From contig CADBYT010000008.1 in assembly GCA_902798975.1 (NCBI GenBank), forward strand, positions 62,001-126,000: a DNA stretch of 64,000 bases, read 5' to 3'. The DNA comes from an uncultured Bacteroidia bacterium (GTDB lineage Bacteria; Bacteroidota; Bacteroidia; Bacteroidales; UBA932). Under the pieces are notes generated by a model. The model was not told where the DNA came from. It saw only the letters and a program-made list of their open reading frames with translations, and made no database searches. Shown piece by piece: positions 35,472 through 45,116 of the stretch; position 1 is the stretch's first letter; the number at the start of each line of letters is the position of its first letter. A program made the position numbers and the translations under genes.

Positions 35472-36671
35472 ACATCTTCATTCCTTAACGACACATCTGG
35501 CAAAAGCGCTGCGGTCAAGCGTGAAATTCTTCGTTTGTGCATCACGCACAATAATTTCAGCATTGCCGACTTCAGCCGTGCGTTGGGGATCAGCGTACCC
35601 ACCATCACCAAGTTCGTCTCCGAGCTCATCGAGGACGATTTCCTCAAGGACGAGGGCAAGGTGGGCACTTCCGGCGGACGCCGTCCCAGCGTGTACGGCC
35701 TCAATCCGGATGCGGGTTATTTCGTGGGCGTGGACGTGGCGCGTCACCACTTCCACATCGCCATCAGCGATTTCAAGGGCAAGGTCATTTCCTACATCCA
35801 GGACATCGAGTTCGTGCTCGTGGCCAACGAGAACTCCTTCCGTACCATGTGCCGTATGGTCATGGACCAGGTGATCGCCAGCGGCATTCCCTGGATCAAG
35901 GTGCTCGGCGTGGGCGTGAGCCTCTCCGGCCGCGTCAACCCCGAGAAGGGCTACAGCCTCACCTATTTCGTCAGCGACGACCTGCCCCTCGGCAGCATCT
36001 TCCAGAAGGAATTCAACGTCCCCGTGACCATCGAGAACGATTCCCGCGCCATGGCCTACGGCGAATACATGTCGCTCGGCAAGAAGGTCGACCCGGACAT
36101 GATCTTCATCAACGTCAGCTGGGGCCTCGGCATGGGCATCATCATGGACGGCAAGCTTTATTACGGCAAGTCCGGCTATTCCGGCGAGCTGGGGCACTTC
36201 CCCGTCCTGGACAACGACATCATCTGCCGCTGCGGCAAGGTCGGCTGCCTGGAGACGGGCGCCTCCGGTTCCGCGCTGCACCGCATGATCATCGAGAAGC
36301 TCAAAAAGGGCCAGGCCTCTTCGATGGCCGACACCTTCAACCGCAAGGGCGACGTGGAGCTGGATGAGATCCTGCGCGCCGTCGAGGAAGGCGACGTGCT
36401 CGCCATCGACGCCATCGGCCAGATCGGCGACACGCTCGGCCGCGGCATTTCCGGCGTGCTGAACGTCTTCAACCCGGGCCTCGTGGTCATCGGCGGCCGC
36501 CTCATCGTCGGCAAGGACTACCTCCTGCTCCCGATCAAGACGGCAGTCAACCGCCTCTCCCTGCCGCGCGTCTCCGCCGACACCACCATCGTCCTCTCGC
36601 AGCTGGGCCGCAAGGCCGCCTCGGTCGGCGACTGCCTGCTGTCCCGCTCCCGCGTGCTGGGCCTGATGTAG
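35469..36671 (+). CDS. ROK family transcriptional regulator
   Basis: 400 residues. An N-terminal winged helix (AVKREILRLC...FSRALGISVPTITKFVSELIEDDFL, residues ~13-62) is followed by a ROK sugar-kinase-like domain: VGVDVARHHFHIAISD, ENDSRAMAYGEY, GELGHFP, and the zinc site CRCGKVGCLE. NagC, Mlc and XylR of this family are sugar-responsive repressors. The kinase domain keeps the ATP and sugar-site patterns only partly, as usual in regulators. The effector is unknown. The ABC-F gene begins 2 bases after its stop. Confidence 0.88.
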   Translation: MTSSFLNDTSGKSAAVKREILRLCITHNNFSIADFSRALGISVPTITKFVSELIEDDFLKDEGKVGTSGGRRPSVYGLNPDAGYFVGVDVARHHFHIAISDFKGKVISYIQDIEFVLVANENSFRTMCRMVMDQVIASGIPWIKVLGVGVSLSGRVNPEKGYSLTYFVSDDLPLGSIFQKEFNVPVTIENDSRAMAYGEYMSLGKKVDPDMIFINVSWGLGMGIIMDGKLYYGKSGYSGELGHFPVLDNDIICRCGKVGCLETGASGSALHRMIIEKLKKGQASSMADTFNRKGDVELDEILRAVEEGDVLAIDAIGQIGDTLGRGISGVLNVFNPGLVVIGGRLIVGKDYLLLPIKTAVNRLSLPRVSADTTIVLSQLGRKAASVGDCLLSRSRVLGLM

Positions 36672-36672
36672 T

Positions 36673-38586
36673 ATGCCCAGCTACCTGCAGATCGAGAACA
36701 TTTCCAAGGCCTACGGCCCCAAGATCCTTTTCGAGCACATCGGCTTCAACATCAACGAAGGCGACAAGATTGCCCTGATCGCTCCCAACGGCACGGGCAA
36801 GACTTCCCTGCTGCGCATTCTCGCCGGGGAGGACAAGTCCGACTCCGGCGGACGGATTCTGTTTTTGAAAGACATCCGCATTGCCTTCCTGAAGCAGGAA
36901 TACGACTACGATCCGGCGCTCACGATCGAGGAACAGATTCGCCGGTCCAGCCGTCGAATGACGGAGCAGTTCCATGAGGAGGAGTTGCGCGATTACTGGC
37001 AGCGTGTACGCGAAATCCTGACCTCCTTTCGCCTCCCGGACCTCCGGAAGCCCATGTCCGCCCTTTCGGGCGGAGAAGTCAAACGCGTGGCGCTCAGCGA
37101 GTTGCTTGCCCTGCAGGCCGACTTCCTCATCCTCGACGAGCCCACCAACCACCTGGACATCGAGGCCATTGAGTTTCTGGAGGGCTACCTCAGGCGCAGC
37201 CGCTGCACCCTGCTGATGGTCACGCACGACCGCTATTTCCTCGACCGCGTATGCAATACCGTGATGGAGCTGGACCACGGCGCCGTCTATATCTATAAGG
37301 GGAACTACCAGAATTACCTGGAGAAGCGCGACGAGCGCATCGCCCAGTACAACGCCGAGACCGACAAGGTCCGCAACCTGCTCCGGCGCGAGCTGGAGTG
37401 GATCCACGCCACGCCCTGCGCCCGCACCGGCAAGGCCCAGTACCGCATCAATGCCTTCCATGAGCTGGCGGACCGCGCCGCGCAGGTCTATACGACCAAA
37501 CAGATCACCCTCGAGGGGGTGGGCGGCGCTTCCCGCCTCGGCGGCAAGATCATCAATTGCAAGGGGGTCAATTACGACTGGGAGGGTATCCCGATGCTGC
37601 GGGATTTCACCTACAATTTCCAGCGCTGCGACAAGATCGGCATCGTGGGGCGCAACGGCGTCGGCAAGTCCACTTTCCTCGATCTGCTGACCGGCGCCAT
37701 CGCACCCGACAGCGGCCTCATCGACCGGGGCGAGACGCTTAAGATCGGCTACTATCGCCAGCAGGGCATGGAGTTCCGGCCGGGCGACACGGTACTGGAC
37801 ATCGTGCCCGATACGCGCCTGCTGGGGCATTTCCTTTTCCCGCACGACATGCTGGCCACGCGGGTGGAGCGGTTGTCCGGCGGCGAGAAGCGGCGGCTTT
37901 ACCTGCTCACCATCCTGATGCAGGAGCCCAACCTGCTGATCCTCGACGAGCCGACGAACGACCTGGACATCGTCACGCTCAACATCCTCGAAGAATACCT
38001 GAAGGAATTCCAGGGCAGCCTGCTGATCGTCAGCCACGACCGCCATTTCCTCGACCGCGTCACCGACCACCTCCTGGTCTTCTGTGGAGACGGCGTCGTC
38101 AAAGACTTCATCGGCTCCTTCTCGGAATATCGCGCGTACATCCGCGATCACGAAGCTGCCCAGCGGCGGGCGCTGGCCTCCGCGCGGCCCGGTGTGCCTG
38201 CGTCTCGGCGTCCATCCTCGCTTTCCGCTGACGCGGAAACCGGATTCGGCGGAACTAATCCTGCTGCGGCTGAACCTTCGCCGTCAGGCAGCACCGCTGC
38301 CGCTTCTACAACGCCAACGCGCAGCGCCCGCCCGTCCAATAGTCATTCCGGGCTTGACCCGGAATCTCGTCCCAAGCCCCGGAAACTGACGTGGAAAGAA
38401 CAGCGGGAGCTGGAGGCGATCGAGGCGGAGCTGCCGCAACTCGAGGCAGAGAAGGCGGAGCTGGAAGCGAAGATGTCCAGCGGCACCCTCCCCTACGCCG
38501 AGCTCCAGGCCGCCTCCGAACGCATCCAGACGCTGATGAACGAAATCAGCCAGCGCGAAGAGCGCTGGCTGGAACTGTCGGACTAA
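36673..38586 (+). CDS. ABC-F family ATPase with repeat-containing linker
   Basis: 637 residues. Two ABC domains without membrane segments: Walker A APNGTGKTS and GRNGVGKST, signatures LSGGEVKR and LSGGEKRR, Walker B DEPTNHLD and DEPTNDLD. Between them is the ABC-F linker with ELEWIHATPCARTGKAQYRI. The C-terminal coiled coil (WKEQRELEAIEAELPQLEAEKAELEAK) resembles Uup/EttA relatives that act on ribosomes. Residues ~505-570 are a low-complexity linker built partly from palindromic repeats, including SHSGLDPESR encoded by the element at 38340-38368. The gene is 2 bases after the ROK gene and ends convergently with yicC, overlapping by 4 bases. Confidence 0.9.
   Translation: MPSYLQIENISKAYGPKILFEHIGFNINEGDKIALIAPNGTGKTSLLRILAGEDKSDSGGRILFLKDIRIAFLKQEYDYDPALTIEEQIRRSSRRMTEQFHEEELRDYWQRVREILTSFRLPDLRKPMSALSGGEVKRVALSELLALQADFLILDEPTNHLDIEAIEFLEGYLRRSRCTLLMVTHDRYFLDRVCNTVMELDHGAVYIYKGNYQNYLEKRDERIAQYNAETDKVRNLLRRELEWIHATPCARTGKAQYRINAFHELADRAAQVYTTKQITLEGVGGASRLGGKIINCKGVNYDWEGIPMLRDFTYNFQRCDKIGIVGRNGVGKSTFLDLLTGAIAPDSGLIDRGETLKIGYYRQQGMEFRPGDTVLDIVPDTRLLGHFLFPHDMLATRVERLSGGEKRRLYLLTILMQEPNLLILDEPTNDLDIVTLNILEEYLKEFQGSLLIVSHDRHFLDRVTDHLLVFCGDGVVKDFIGSFSEYRAYIRDHEAAQRRALASARPGVPASRRPSSLSADAETGFGGTNPAAAEPSPSGSTAAASTTPTRSARPSNSHSGLDPESRPKPRKLTWKEQRELEAIEAELPQLEAEKAELEAKMSSGTLPYAELQAASERIQTLMNEISQREERWLELSD
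38231..38250. repeat. Small palindrome in the ABC-F linker
   Basis: TTTCCGC and GCGGAAA form a 7-bp stem around TGAC within the low-complexity linker, upstream of the longer palindrome at 38340. Confidence 0.5.
38340..38368. repeat. Dispersed palindrome inside the ABC-F reading frame
   Basis: The same element as at 11078 and 14967 (TAGTCATTC, stem CCGGG/CCCGG, GAATCTC), here read in frame as NSHSGLDPESR. The reading frame avoids using its TAG as a stop because the triplet is out of phase. Confidence 0.85.
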
Positions 38587-39458
38587 AGGATATTCATCGA
38601 CTGCTCGCGGATCTTCTCGAGCTCGTCCTTCATCCGGACGACGAGCTGCTGGATCGCCGCGTGGTTGGCCTTGGAGCCGGTGGTGTTGATCTCCCGGCCC
38701 ATTTCCTGGATGATGAATCCCAGTTTCTTGCCCGGGCAGGGCTCGCCGTCGATGGTGTCCATGAAGTACTTGCAGTGCTGGCGCAGGCGGACCTTCTCCT
38801 CGTTGATGTCCAGCTTCTCCAGGTAGAAGATCATCTCCTGCTCGAAGCGCTCCTTGTCCAGCTTGACCTGCAGCTCCTCGGCCGCCTTGCGGATGCGCTC
38901 GCGCACGGCGTCCAGGCGCTCGGTCTCGTGCGATTCGACCTCGTCGTAGAGGGCGAGGATGTTCTTCACGCGGCCGGTCACGTCGGCATAGAGCGCGGCA
39001 CCCTCGCGGCTGCGGAAGGCGTCCAGCGCCGCCAGGGCCGCGTCCAGCGCCTGCTGCACCGCCGGCCATTCCTCCTCGGGGAGGGTCTCCTGTTTCCCGC
39101 CTTCGAATACGTCCGGGAAGCGCAGGATGGCCTCCAGGTATTCCTCCTTCGGCATCGCGATGCCCACCTTGCAGCCGATCTCGTGGACCTGGCGGAAATA
39201 GTCCTCCACCAGCGCCGCGTCGATGCGGCGGGCGCCGGTCCCGGCCTTCGGCTCGAAGGTCAGCAGCAGGTCGACGGTGCCGCGCTGGAGGGTGTCGGAA
39301 ATCGTCTTGCGGACTTCCAGCTCCCGGTCCTTGGGCAGGAGGGAGGATTTGATGTTGATGTCGCAGCTTTTCCCGTTGAGGGTTCGGATTTCGAGCGTGA
39401 GGCGCCCCGTGGAGAGTTCGGCAATACCCTTGCCGTAGCCGGTCATGGATTTTATCAT
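38583..39458 (-). CDS. YicC family protein (endoribonuclease-type)
   Basis: 291 residues from the ATG at 39458. The first block IKSMTGYGKG and the last blocks KLGFIIQEMGREINTTGSKANH and IREQSMNIL are the family hallmarks. E. coli YicC is an endoribonuclease acting on small RNAs; DUF1732 at the C-terminus is part of the active unit. No signal peptide. The GTG two codons upstream is an alternative start. A -7 box TAAATTTG is at 39481-39488 on the minus strand, divergent from glnS. Confidence 0.88.
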   Translation of the reverse strand: MIKSMTGYGKGIAELSTGRLTLEIRTLNGKSCDINIKSSLLPKDRELEVRKTISDTLQRGTVDLLLTFEPKAGTGARRIDAALVEDYFRQVHEIGCKVGIAMPKEEYLEAILRFPDVFEGGKQETLPEEEWPAVQQALDAALAALDAFRSREGAALYADVTGRVKNILALYDEVESHETERLDAVRERIRKAAEELQVKLDKERFEQEMIFYLEKLDINEEKVRLRQHCKYFMDTIDGEPCPGKKLGFIIQEMGREINTTGSKANHAAIQQLVVRMKDELEKIREQSMNIL

Positions 39459-39480
39459 CGTCACTGTCTGTTTTGGCTCG

Positions 39481-39488
39481 CAAATTTA
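39481..39488 (-). promoter_or_regulatory. -7 box of yicC
   Basis: TAAATTTG on the minus strand, 22 bases before the yicC start. Confidence 0.55.
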
Positions 39489-39500
39489 CGGATTTATTCG

Positions 39501-39508
39501 TAATTTTG
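39501..39508 (+). promoter_or_regulatory. -7 box of glnS
   Basis: TAATTTTG on the plus strand, 23 bases before the glnS start. Confidence 0.6.
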
Positions 39509-39531
39509 CGTGATTTAGCGATTAGAGACTT

Positions 39532-41187
39532 ATGGAAGAGAACGAGAAAAAACTCAATTTCCTCGAGGAGATTATCGAAGACGACCTGCGGACCGGCAAG
39601 GTGCCGGCCGTCCTGACCCGCTTCCCGCCGGAGCCGAACGGCTACCTGCATCTGGGACACGCGAAGTCCCTCTGCATCAACTTCGGCCTCGCGATGAAGT
39701 ACGGTGGCAAGACCAACCTCCGCTACGACGACACCAACCCCGTCAAGGAAGATGTCGAGTACGTGGACTCCATCAAGGAGGACATCAAGTGGCTGGGCTT
39801 CCAGTGGGAGAAGGAATGCTACGCATCGGACTACTTCGACCAGCTGTACGCCTGGGCGGAGGAGCTCATCGAGCGTGGTCTCGCGTATGTCGACGACCAG
39901 ACGCAGGAAGAGATCTCCAAGGGCCGCGGCACCGTGGACAAGCCCGGCGTCGAGAGCCCGTTCCGCAACCGGAGCGTCGAGGAGAACCTTCGCCTCTTCC
40001 GTGAGATGCGTGACGGCAAATACGCCGACGGCGAGAAGGTGCTCCGCGCCAAGATCGACATGGCGCATCCCAACATGATGATGCGCGACCCGCTCCTGTA
40101 CCGGATCAAGCATGCCTCCCACCATCGCACGGGCGACAAATGGTGCATCTACCCGATGTACGATTTCACGCACGGCCAGTGCGATTCCATCGAGCACATC
40201 ACACATTCCATCTGCACCCTGGAATTCGACGTCCACCGTCCGCTCTACGACTGGTTCATCGAGACGCTCGGAATCTACCCGTCCCATCAATACGAATTCG
40301 CCCGCCTCAACCTGACCTACACCCTGATGAGCAAGCGCAAGCTGCTCGAGCTCGTACAGAAGGGGCTCGTGGCCGGCTGGGACGATCCCCGTATGCCGAC
40401 GCTGTGCGGCGTGCGCCGTCGCGGCTACACCCCGGACGCGCTCAAGATGTTCTGCGACAAGATTGGCGTGAGCAAGCGCGACCAGCTGATGGACATCCAG
40501 CTGCTGGAGTGGTGCGTGCGGCAGGACCTGAACGCCCGATCGAACCGCTACATGGTGGTGCAGGACCCGCTCAAGGTGAAGATTACCAACTGGCCGGAGG
40601 GCCTCGTGGAGTGGTATGACTGCCCGCTGAACCCGGCCGAGCCGGAGGGCGCCACCCGCAAGGTACCCTTCACGGGCGAACTGTGGATTGACCGCGCCGA
40701 CTTCATGGAGGACGCGCCGAACAAGTTCTTCCGCCTCAAGCCGGACGGCGAGGTGCGCCTGAAATACACCTATATCATCAAGTGCGGGAAGGTTGTCAAG
40801 GATGCCGCCGGCAACATCGTGGAGCTGGAGTGCAGCTATGACCCGACCACCAAGCCGGGCGGCGGCGAGTGGCGTTCCGTCAAGGGTACGATCCACTGGG
40901 TGTCCTGCGCCCACGCCAAGGAGATCGAGCTGCGCAACTATGACCGCCTCTTCACCCTGGCCGACATGAGCCAGGTGCCGGAGGACAAGGATTATAAGGA
41001 TTTCCTGAATCCCGAATCGCTGGTGCTCGGCCGCGGCCTCGCGGAGCCGGCCCTGCTGGAGGACGCCTCCGGCATCGCCGTGCAGTTCGAGCGCACGGGC
41101 TACTACATCAAGGACGAGGACTCCACACCGGAAAAGGCCGTCTTCAACAAAACCGTCTCGCTGAAGGATTCCTACAAGCCTGAGTAG
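39532..41187 (+). CDS. glnS: Glutamine--tRNA ligase
   Basis: 551 residues, the normal GlnRS length. The class I signatures are present: HLGHAKS (HIGH) and LMSKRKL (KMSKS). TRFPPEPNGYLHLGHAK, DDTNPVKEDVEYVDSI and FDVHRPLYDWFIETLGIYPSHQYEFARLNL are characteristic of GlnRS, not GluRS. The C-terminal anticodon-binding beta barrels (VKGTIHWVSCAHAKEIELRNYDRLF) are complete. A GlnRS here means tRNA-Gln is charged directly. The gene converges with bactofilin, whose stop is 4 bases away. Confidence 0.97.
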   Translation: MEENEKKLNFLEEIIEDDLRTGKVPAVLTRFPPEPNGYLHLGHAKSLCINFGLAMKYGGKTNLRYDDTNPVKEDVEYVDSIKEDIKWLGFQWEKECYASDYFDQLYAWAEELIERGLAYVDDQTQEEISKGRGTVDKPGVESPFRNRSVEENLRLFREMRDGKYADGEKVLRAKIDMAHPNMMMRDPLLYRIKHASHHRTGDKWCIYPMYDFTHGQCDSIEHITHSICTLEFDVHRPLYDWFIETLGIYPSHQYEFARLNLTYTLMSKRKLLELVQKGLVAGWDDPRMPTLCGVRRRGYTPDALKMFCDKIGVSKRDQLMDIQLLEWCVRQDLNARSNRYMVVQDPLKVKITNWPEGLVEWYDCPLNPAEPEGATRKVPFTGELWIDRADFMEDAPNKFFRLKPDGEVRLKYTYIIKCGKVVKDAAGNIVELECSYDPTTKPGGGEWRSVKGTIHWVSCAHAKEIELRNYDRLFTLADMSQVPEDKDYKDFLNPESLVLGRGLAEPALLEDASGIAVQFERTGYYIKDEDSTPEKAVFNKTVSLKDSYKPE

Positions 41188-41190
41188 AAA

Positions 41191-41739
41191 TTAGGAGGCC
41201 GGCTGGGACGGAGCGGCAGGCTTGGGAGCCTCAATAGGCTTCGGGGCCTCGGCGGGCTTCGCTGCAACGGGCTTCGACGCGAAAGGCTTCGGGGCCGGTT
41301 TCGGAGCCACCACGGGCTTCGGTGCGGCAGGTTTCCGGACCATCGTGGCGACCAGCTGGTCGTACTCCTGCTCGGAGATCATTTTGAAAGAACCGTTGAT
41401 CTGTGCACCCATCTCCACCTGGATGCGGCGGACATGGATATTGCCGTTGACGACGGACGAACTCTTGAGGGAAAGCGTGTCCTTGACGAAAATATCGCCG
41501 TCCATCTTGCCCCAGAAATCAATCATCGTACCGAAAAGTTTGCCGGAGAGGCTGGCAGACTCACCTACCACCACCTTGCCGTCGGAATAAAGCGTTCCGT
41601 CCACCTGGCCATCCACGCGAATGTCGGTCGAAGAAGACATATCGCCCCGGATAGCAGCACCCTGGGAAATACGGCTGACATCGTTCACATTCTGTTCCAC
41701 TGTCCTGGCAACAGGTTTACCGTTCAAATTGAAATTCAT
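41191..41739 (-). CDS. Bactofilin (polymer-forming cytoskeletal protein)
   Basis: 182 residues from the ATG at 41739, 15 bases after the secA stop. Residues ~30-125 are the right-handed beta-helix bactofilin domain (GDMSSSTDIRVDGQVDGTLYSDGKVVVGESASLSGKL-type repeats with regular Gly and Val). The C-terminal ~55 residues are a proline/alanine/lysine tail with repeated APKP. Bactofilins form filaments that position cell-wall enzymes. Co-transcription with secA is likely because no promoter is visible between them. Confidence 0.88.
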   Translation of the reverse strand: MNFNLNGKPVARTVEQNVNDVSRISQGAAIRGDMSSSTDIRVDGQVDGTLYSDGKVVVGESASLSGKLFGTMIDFWGKMDGDIFVKDTLSLKSSSVVNGNIHVRRIQVEMGAQINGSFKMISEQEYDQLVATMVRKPAAPKPVVAPKPAPKPFASKPVAAKPAEAPKPIEAPKPAAPSQPAS

Positions 41740-41753
41740 AACTGTATGGAGGT

Positions 41754-44700
41754 TTAGACCAGGCCTTTGCCATGGCATTGTTTATACTTCTTGCCGCTGC
41801 CGCACGGGCAGGGATCATTGCGGCCCACCTGCTTGTCCACCCTGACCGGCGCATTGGCCTTCTGCTCGCCGTTGGTGCTCAGGTCGCTGTGGCGGGCCTG
41901 GTAGCGGGACATGTCGGTCTGCGGACGGACGGCACGCTGCGGCTGCTGCGGGCGGTCCTGGAGCGGGACAAAAGCCTTGAAAAGGAAGGACAGGACATCC
42001 TGATTGAGCGCCTCCAGCATCGAGGCGAAGAGGTTGTAGCTCTCCAGTTTGTAGACCACAACCGGATCCTTCTGCTCATAGGAGGCGTTCTGGACGCTCT
42101 GCTTGAGGTCGTCCATCTCGCGGAGATGCTCCTTCCAGTGCTCGTCGATCTGGTAAAGGATGATGTTCTTGCTCAGGGTCTTGGCTATCTCGCGGCCCTC
42201 GGAGTTGTATGCACGCTCGAGGTTGACCGAAAGGGTCATCTGCTTGCGGCCGTCGGAGATGGGGATGGCGATGTTCTGGTACATCGAGCCCTGCTTCTCA
42301 TAGACGTCCTTGATGATGGGATAGAGGCGCTCCACGAGCGCGTCCATCCTGCGGCGGTACACCTCCTGCATGTGCTTCACGATCCGGTCTTCGATCTCGG
42401 CGGGTTTCGCTTTCTCGTATGCCGCGGCATCCAGGCCGGAGTCGATGGACAGCTGGGCCATCAGCGAGACTTCGAAATCCTCGAACGGCAGGCCCTTGCT
42501 GCGCTCCACGAAGAGCGCGGCGGTGTCCTTCATCATGTTCTGGAGGTCGATTTCCACCTTCTCGCCGCTGATGGCGTTACGCCGGCGGGAGTAGATGGCC
42601 TCGCGCTGATAGTTCATCACGTCGTCGTATTCGAGCAGGCGCTTGCGGATGCCAAAGTTGTTCTCCTCCACCTTCTTCTGCGCATTCTCGATGGCTCCGG
42701 AGAGCATCTTGCTCTCGAGGGCTTCGTTCTCTTCAATGCCGAGCTTGTCCACCATGCCGGCGATACGCTCGGAGCCGAACAGACGCATCAACTTGTCCTC
42801 CAGGGAGATGTAGAAGGTTGAAGAGCCCGGGTCACCCTGGCGGCCGGCACGGCCGCGAAGCTGGCGGTCGACGCGGCGGGAGTCATGGCGCTCCGTACCG
42901 ATGATGGCGAGGCCGCCGGCGGCCTTCACGTCGTCGGACAGTTTGATATCCGTACCGCGGCCCGCCATGTTGGTGGCGATGGTCACGGCCGAGGTCTGGC
43001 CTGCCTGGGCCACGATTTCAGCCTCCCGGGCATGCTCCTTGGCGTTCAGCACGTTGTGGCGGATGCCGCGCATCCGGAGCATGCGGCTGAGCAGCTCGGA
43101 AGTCTCGACGTCCGTCGTGCCGACAAGCACCGGCCGGCCGGCGTTCGAGAGCTCGACGATACGGTCGATCACGGCTGCGTATTTGGCCTTCTTGGTCTTG
43201 TAAATCAAGTCGTTCTGGTCGTCACGGATGACAGGACGGTTGGTCGGGATGACCATCACGTCCAGTTTGTAGATGCTCCAGAACTCACCCGCTTCCGTCT
43301 CGGCCGTACCGGTCATGCCGGCCAGCTTGTGATACATGCGGAAATAATTTTGCAGGGTAATCGTCGCGAAGGTCTGCGTGGCGCCTTCCACCTTGACGTT
43401 CTCTTTGGCTTCGACGGCCTGGTGCAGACCGTCACTCCAGCGGCGGCCCTCCATGATACGGCCCGTGGACTCGTCCACGATCTTGATCTTACCCTCCATG
43501 ATCACGTAGTCCACGTCCTTCTCGAACATGGTGTACGCTTTCAGGAGCTGGATGACCGTGTGGACGCGCTCGCTCTTGGTGGAGAATTCCGCCATGAGCT
43601 CGTCCTTCTTCTGCTGCTTCTCGGCGAGGGGCAGGTCGGTATGCTCGATTTCCGCCATGCGGGAACCCACGTCCGGGAGGACAAAGAAGTTCTCGTCGCC
43701 CACGCCGCTCGCCAGCACCTCATGGCCCTTGTCGGTCATATCCACGGAGTGCAGCTGCTCGTTGATCACGAAATAGAGCGGATCGGTGACCACCGGCATC
43801 TCCTTCTCGTTGTCCTGCATGTAGTAATTCTCCGCCTTCTGGAGGAGCACCTTCATGCCCGGCTCGGAAAGGAACTTGATGAGCGGCTGGTATTTCGGAA
43901 GGCCCTTGTGGGCCCGCAGGAGCAGCTTTCCGCCTTCGGCCTCATCGCCTTCGGCAATCTTCTTCTTGGCCTCGTTGAGCACCTGGTTCACAAGCGCGCG
44001 CTGCGTCTGGTAAAGCCGCTCCACGTAGGGGCGGAACTCCATGAACTGCGCCTCGTCGGCATCGTTGTGCGTGATCGGACCGGAAATGATGAGCGGGGTG
44101 CGCGCATCGTCGATGAGCACGGAGTCCACCTCATCTACGATGGCGAAGTGGTGCTTGCGCTGCACGAGGTCCTCCTGGCTGATGGCCATGTTGTCACGGA
44201 GGTAGTCGAAGCCGAACTCATTGTTCGTGCCGAAGGTGATATCGCATTCGTAGGCCTTGCGGCGGGGGTCCGAATTCGGCTGATGCTTGTCGATGCAGTC
44301 CACGGACAGTCCGTGAAACATGTACAGCGGCCCCATCCACTCGGAGTCACGCTTAGACAGGTAGTCGTTGACGGTCACCATGTGCACGCCCTTGCCCGCA
44401 AGGGCGTTCAGGAACACCGGCAGGGTCGCCACGAGGGTCTTGCCTTCGCCCGTGGCCATCTCCGCGATCTTGCCCTGGTGCAGGGCGATGCCGCCGATCA
44501 GCTGCACGTCGTAATGGACCATATCCCAGGTGATCTCGTTGCCGCCCGCCACCCAGTGGTTGCGGTACACGGCCTTGTCACCCTCGATGTCCACGAAGTC
44601 GTGGTTCACCGACAGGTCGCGGTCGAACTGCGTCGCCGTGACGGTGATGGTCTCATGTTCCTTGAAGCGGCGGGCCGTGCTCTTCACGATGGCGAACGCC

Positions 44701-45029
44701 TCCGGAAGGATCTCGTCGAGGGCCTTCTCGATGGCCTCGTCCTCTTCTTTCACAAGCTTGTCCGACTCCCCGGCCAGGCTCTCCTTCTCGGCGATGGGAA
44801 TATCTTTGTCGAGCTCGAGCCTAATCTCGGCGATACGGTCCTCAAAGGGTTTCTCCACCTCCTTCAAACGCTCCCGCAGCGCCGCCGAGCGGGCGCGGAT
44901 GTCGTCGTCGGAGAGGGCGTCTATTTTGGGATATACGGCCAGGATCTTGTCCAGGACAGGCTTCACGGCCTTGTAGTCGCGTTCGGACTTGGAACCGAAG
45001 ATCTTGCCGATGACAGATGCAAATGACAT
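41754..45029 (-). CDS. secA: Protein translocase ATPase SecA
   Basis: 1091 residues, the usual long Bacteroidota form. Nucleotide-binding motifs (MATGEGKTL, VDEVDSVLIDDARTPLI, GRAGRQGDPGSSTFY), the preprotein cross-linking domain, and the C-terminal zinc finger RNDPCPCGSGKKYKQCHG are all seen. It drives export through SecYEG. The promoter region at 45030-45116 is shared with a divergent plus-strand promoter, and a TGCGC...GCGCA palindrome lies in its leader. Confidence 0.98.
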   Translation of the reverse strand: MSFASVIGKIFGSKSERDYKAVKPVLDKILAVYPKIDALSDDDIRARSAALRERLKEVEKPFEDRIAEIRLELDKDIPIAEKESLAGESDKLVKEEDEAIEKALDEILPEAFAIVKSTARRFKEHETITVTATQFDRDLSVNHDFVDIEGDKAVYRNHWVAGGNEITWDMVHYDVQLIGGIALHQGKIAEMATGEGKTLVATLPVFLNALAGKGVHMVTVNDYLSKRDSEWMGPLYMFHGLSVDCIDKHQPNSDPRRKAYECDITFGTNNEFGFDYLRDNMAISQEDLVQRKHHFAIVDEVDSVLIDDARTPLIISGPITHNDADEAQFMEFRPYVERLYQTQRALVNQVLNEAKKKIAEGDEAEGGKLLLRAHKGLPKYQPLIKFLSEPGMKVLLQKAENYYMQDNEKEMPVVTDPLYFVINEQLHSVDMTDKGHEVLASGVGDENFFVLPDVGSRMAEIEHTDLPLAEKQQKKDELMAEFSTKSERVHTVIQLLKAYTMFEKDVDYVIMEGKIKIVDESTGRIMEGRRWSDGLHQAVEAKENVKVEGATQTFATITLQNYFRMYHKLAGMTGTAETEAGEFWSIYKLDVMVIPTNRPVIRDDQNDLIYKTKKAKYAAVIDRIVELSNAGRPVLVGTTDVETSELLSRMLRMRGIRHNVLNAKEHAREAEIVAQAGQTSAVTIATNMAGRGTDIKLSDDVKAAGGLAIIGTERHDSRRVDRQLRGRAGRQGDPGSSTFYISLEDKLMRLFGSERIAGMVDKLGIEENEALESKMLSGAIENAQKKVEENNFGIRKRLLEYDDVMNYQREAIYSRRRNAISGEKVEIDLQNMMKDTAALFVERSKGLPFEDFEVSLMAQLSIDSGLDAAAYEKAKPAEIEDRIVKHMQEVYRRRMDALVERLYPIIKDVYEKQGSMYQNIAIPISDGRKQMTLSVNLERAYNSEGREIAKTLSKNIILYQIDEHWKEHLREMDDLKQSVQNASYEQKDPVVVYKLESYNLFASMLEALNQDVLSFLFKAFVPLQDRPQQPQRAVRPQTDMSRYQARHSDLSTNGEQKANAPVRVDKQVGRNDPCPCGSGKKYKQCHGKGLV

Positions 45030-45083
45030 TTTATCTAGTTTTATAAAACACTACCTGTACCTGCGCGCATGTGCGCAATCGTA

Positions 45084-45091
45084 CAAAGATA
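45084..45091 (-). promoter_or_regulatory. -7 box of secA
   Basis: TATCTTTG on the minus strand, 54 bases before the secA start. An inverted repeat TGCGCGCATGTGCGCA lies in the leader. Confidence 0.6.
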
Positions 45092-45103
45092 AAGCAATTT
45101 TAC

Positions 45104-45111
45104 TATCTTTG
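45104..45111 (+). promoter_or_regulatory. -7 box for the small ORF and PreA
   Basis: TATCTTTG on the plus strand, 5 bases before ATG 45117 and 170 bases before the preA start. Confidence 0.55.
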
Positions 45112-45116
45112 CAAGC

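Noticed and set aside
42885..45026. A 713-codon open frame antisense to secA
   Set aside because: No domain is recognisable and the SecA frame is complete; such frames are expected in GC-rich sequence.
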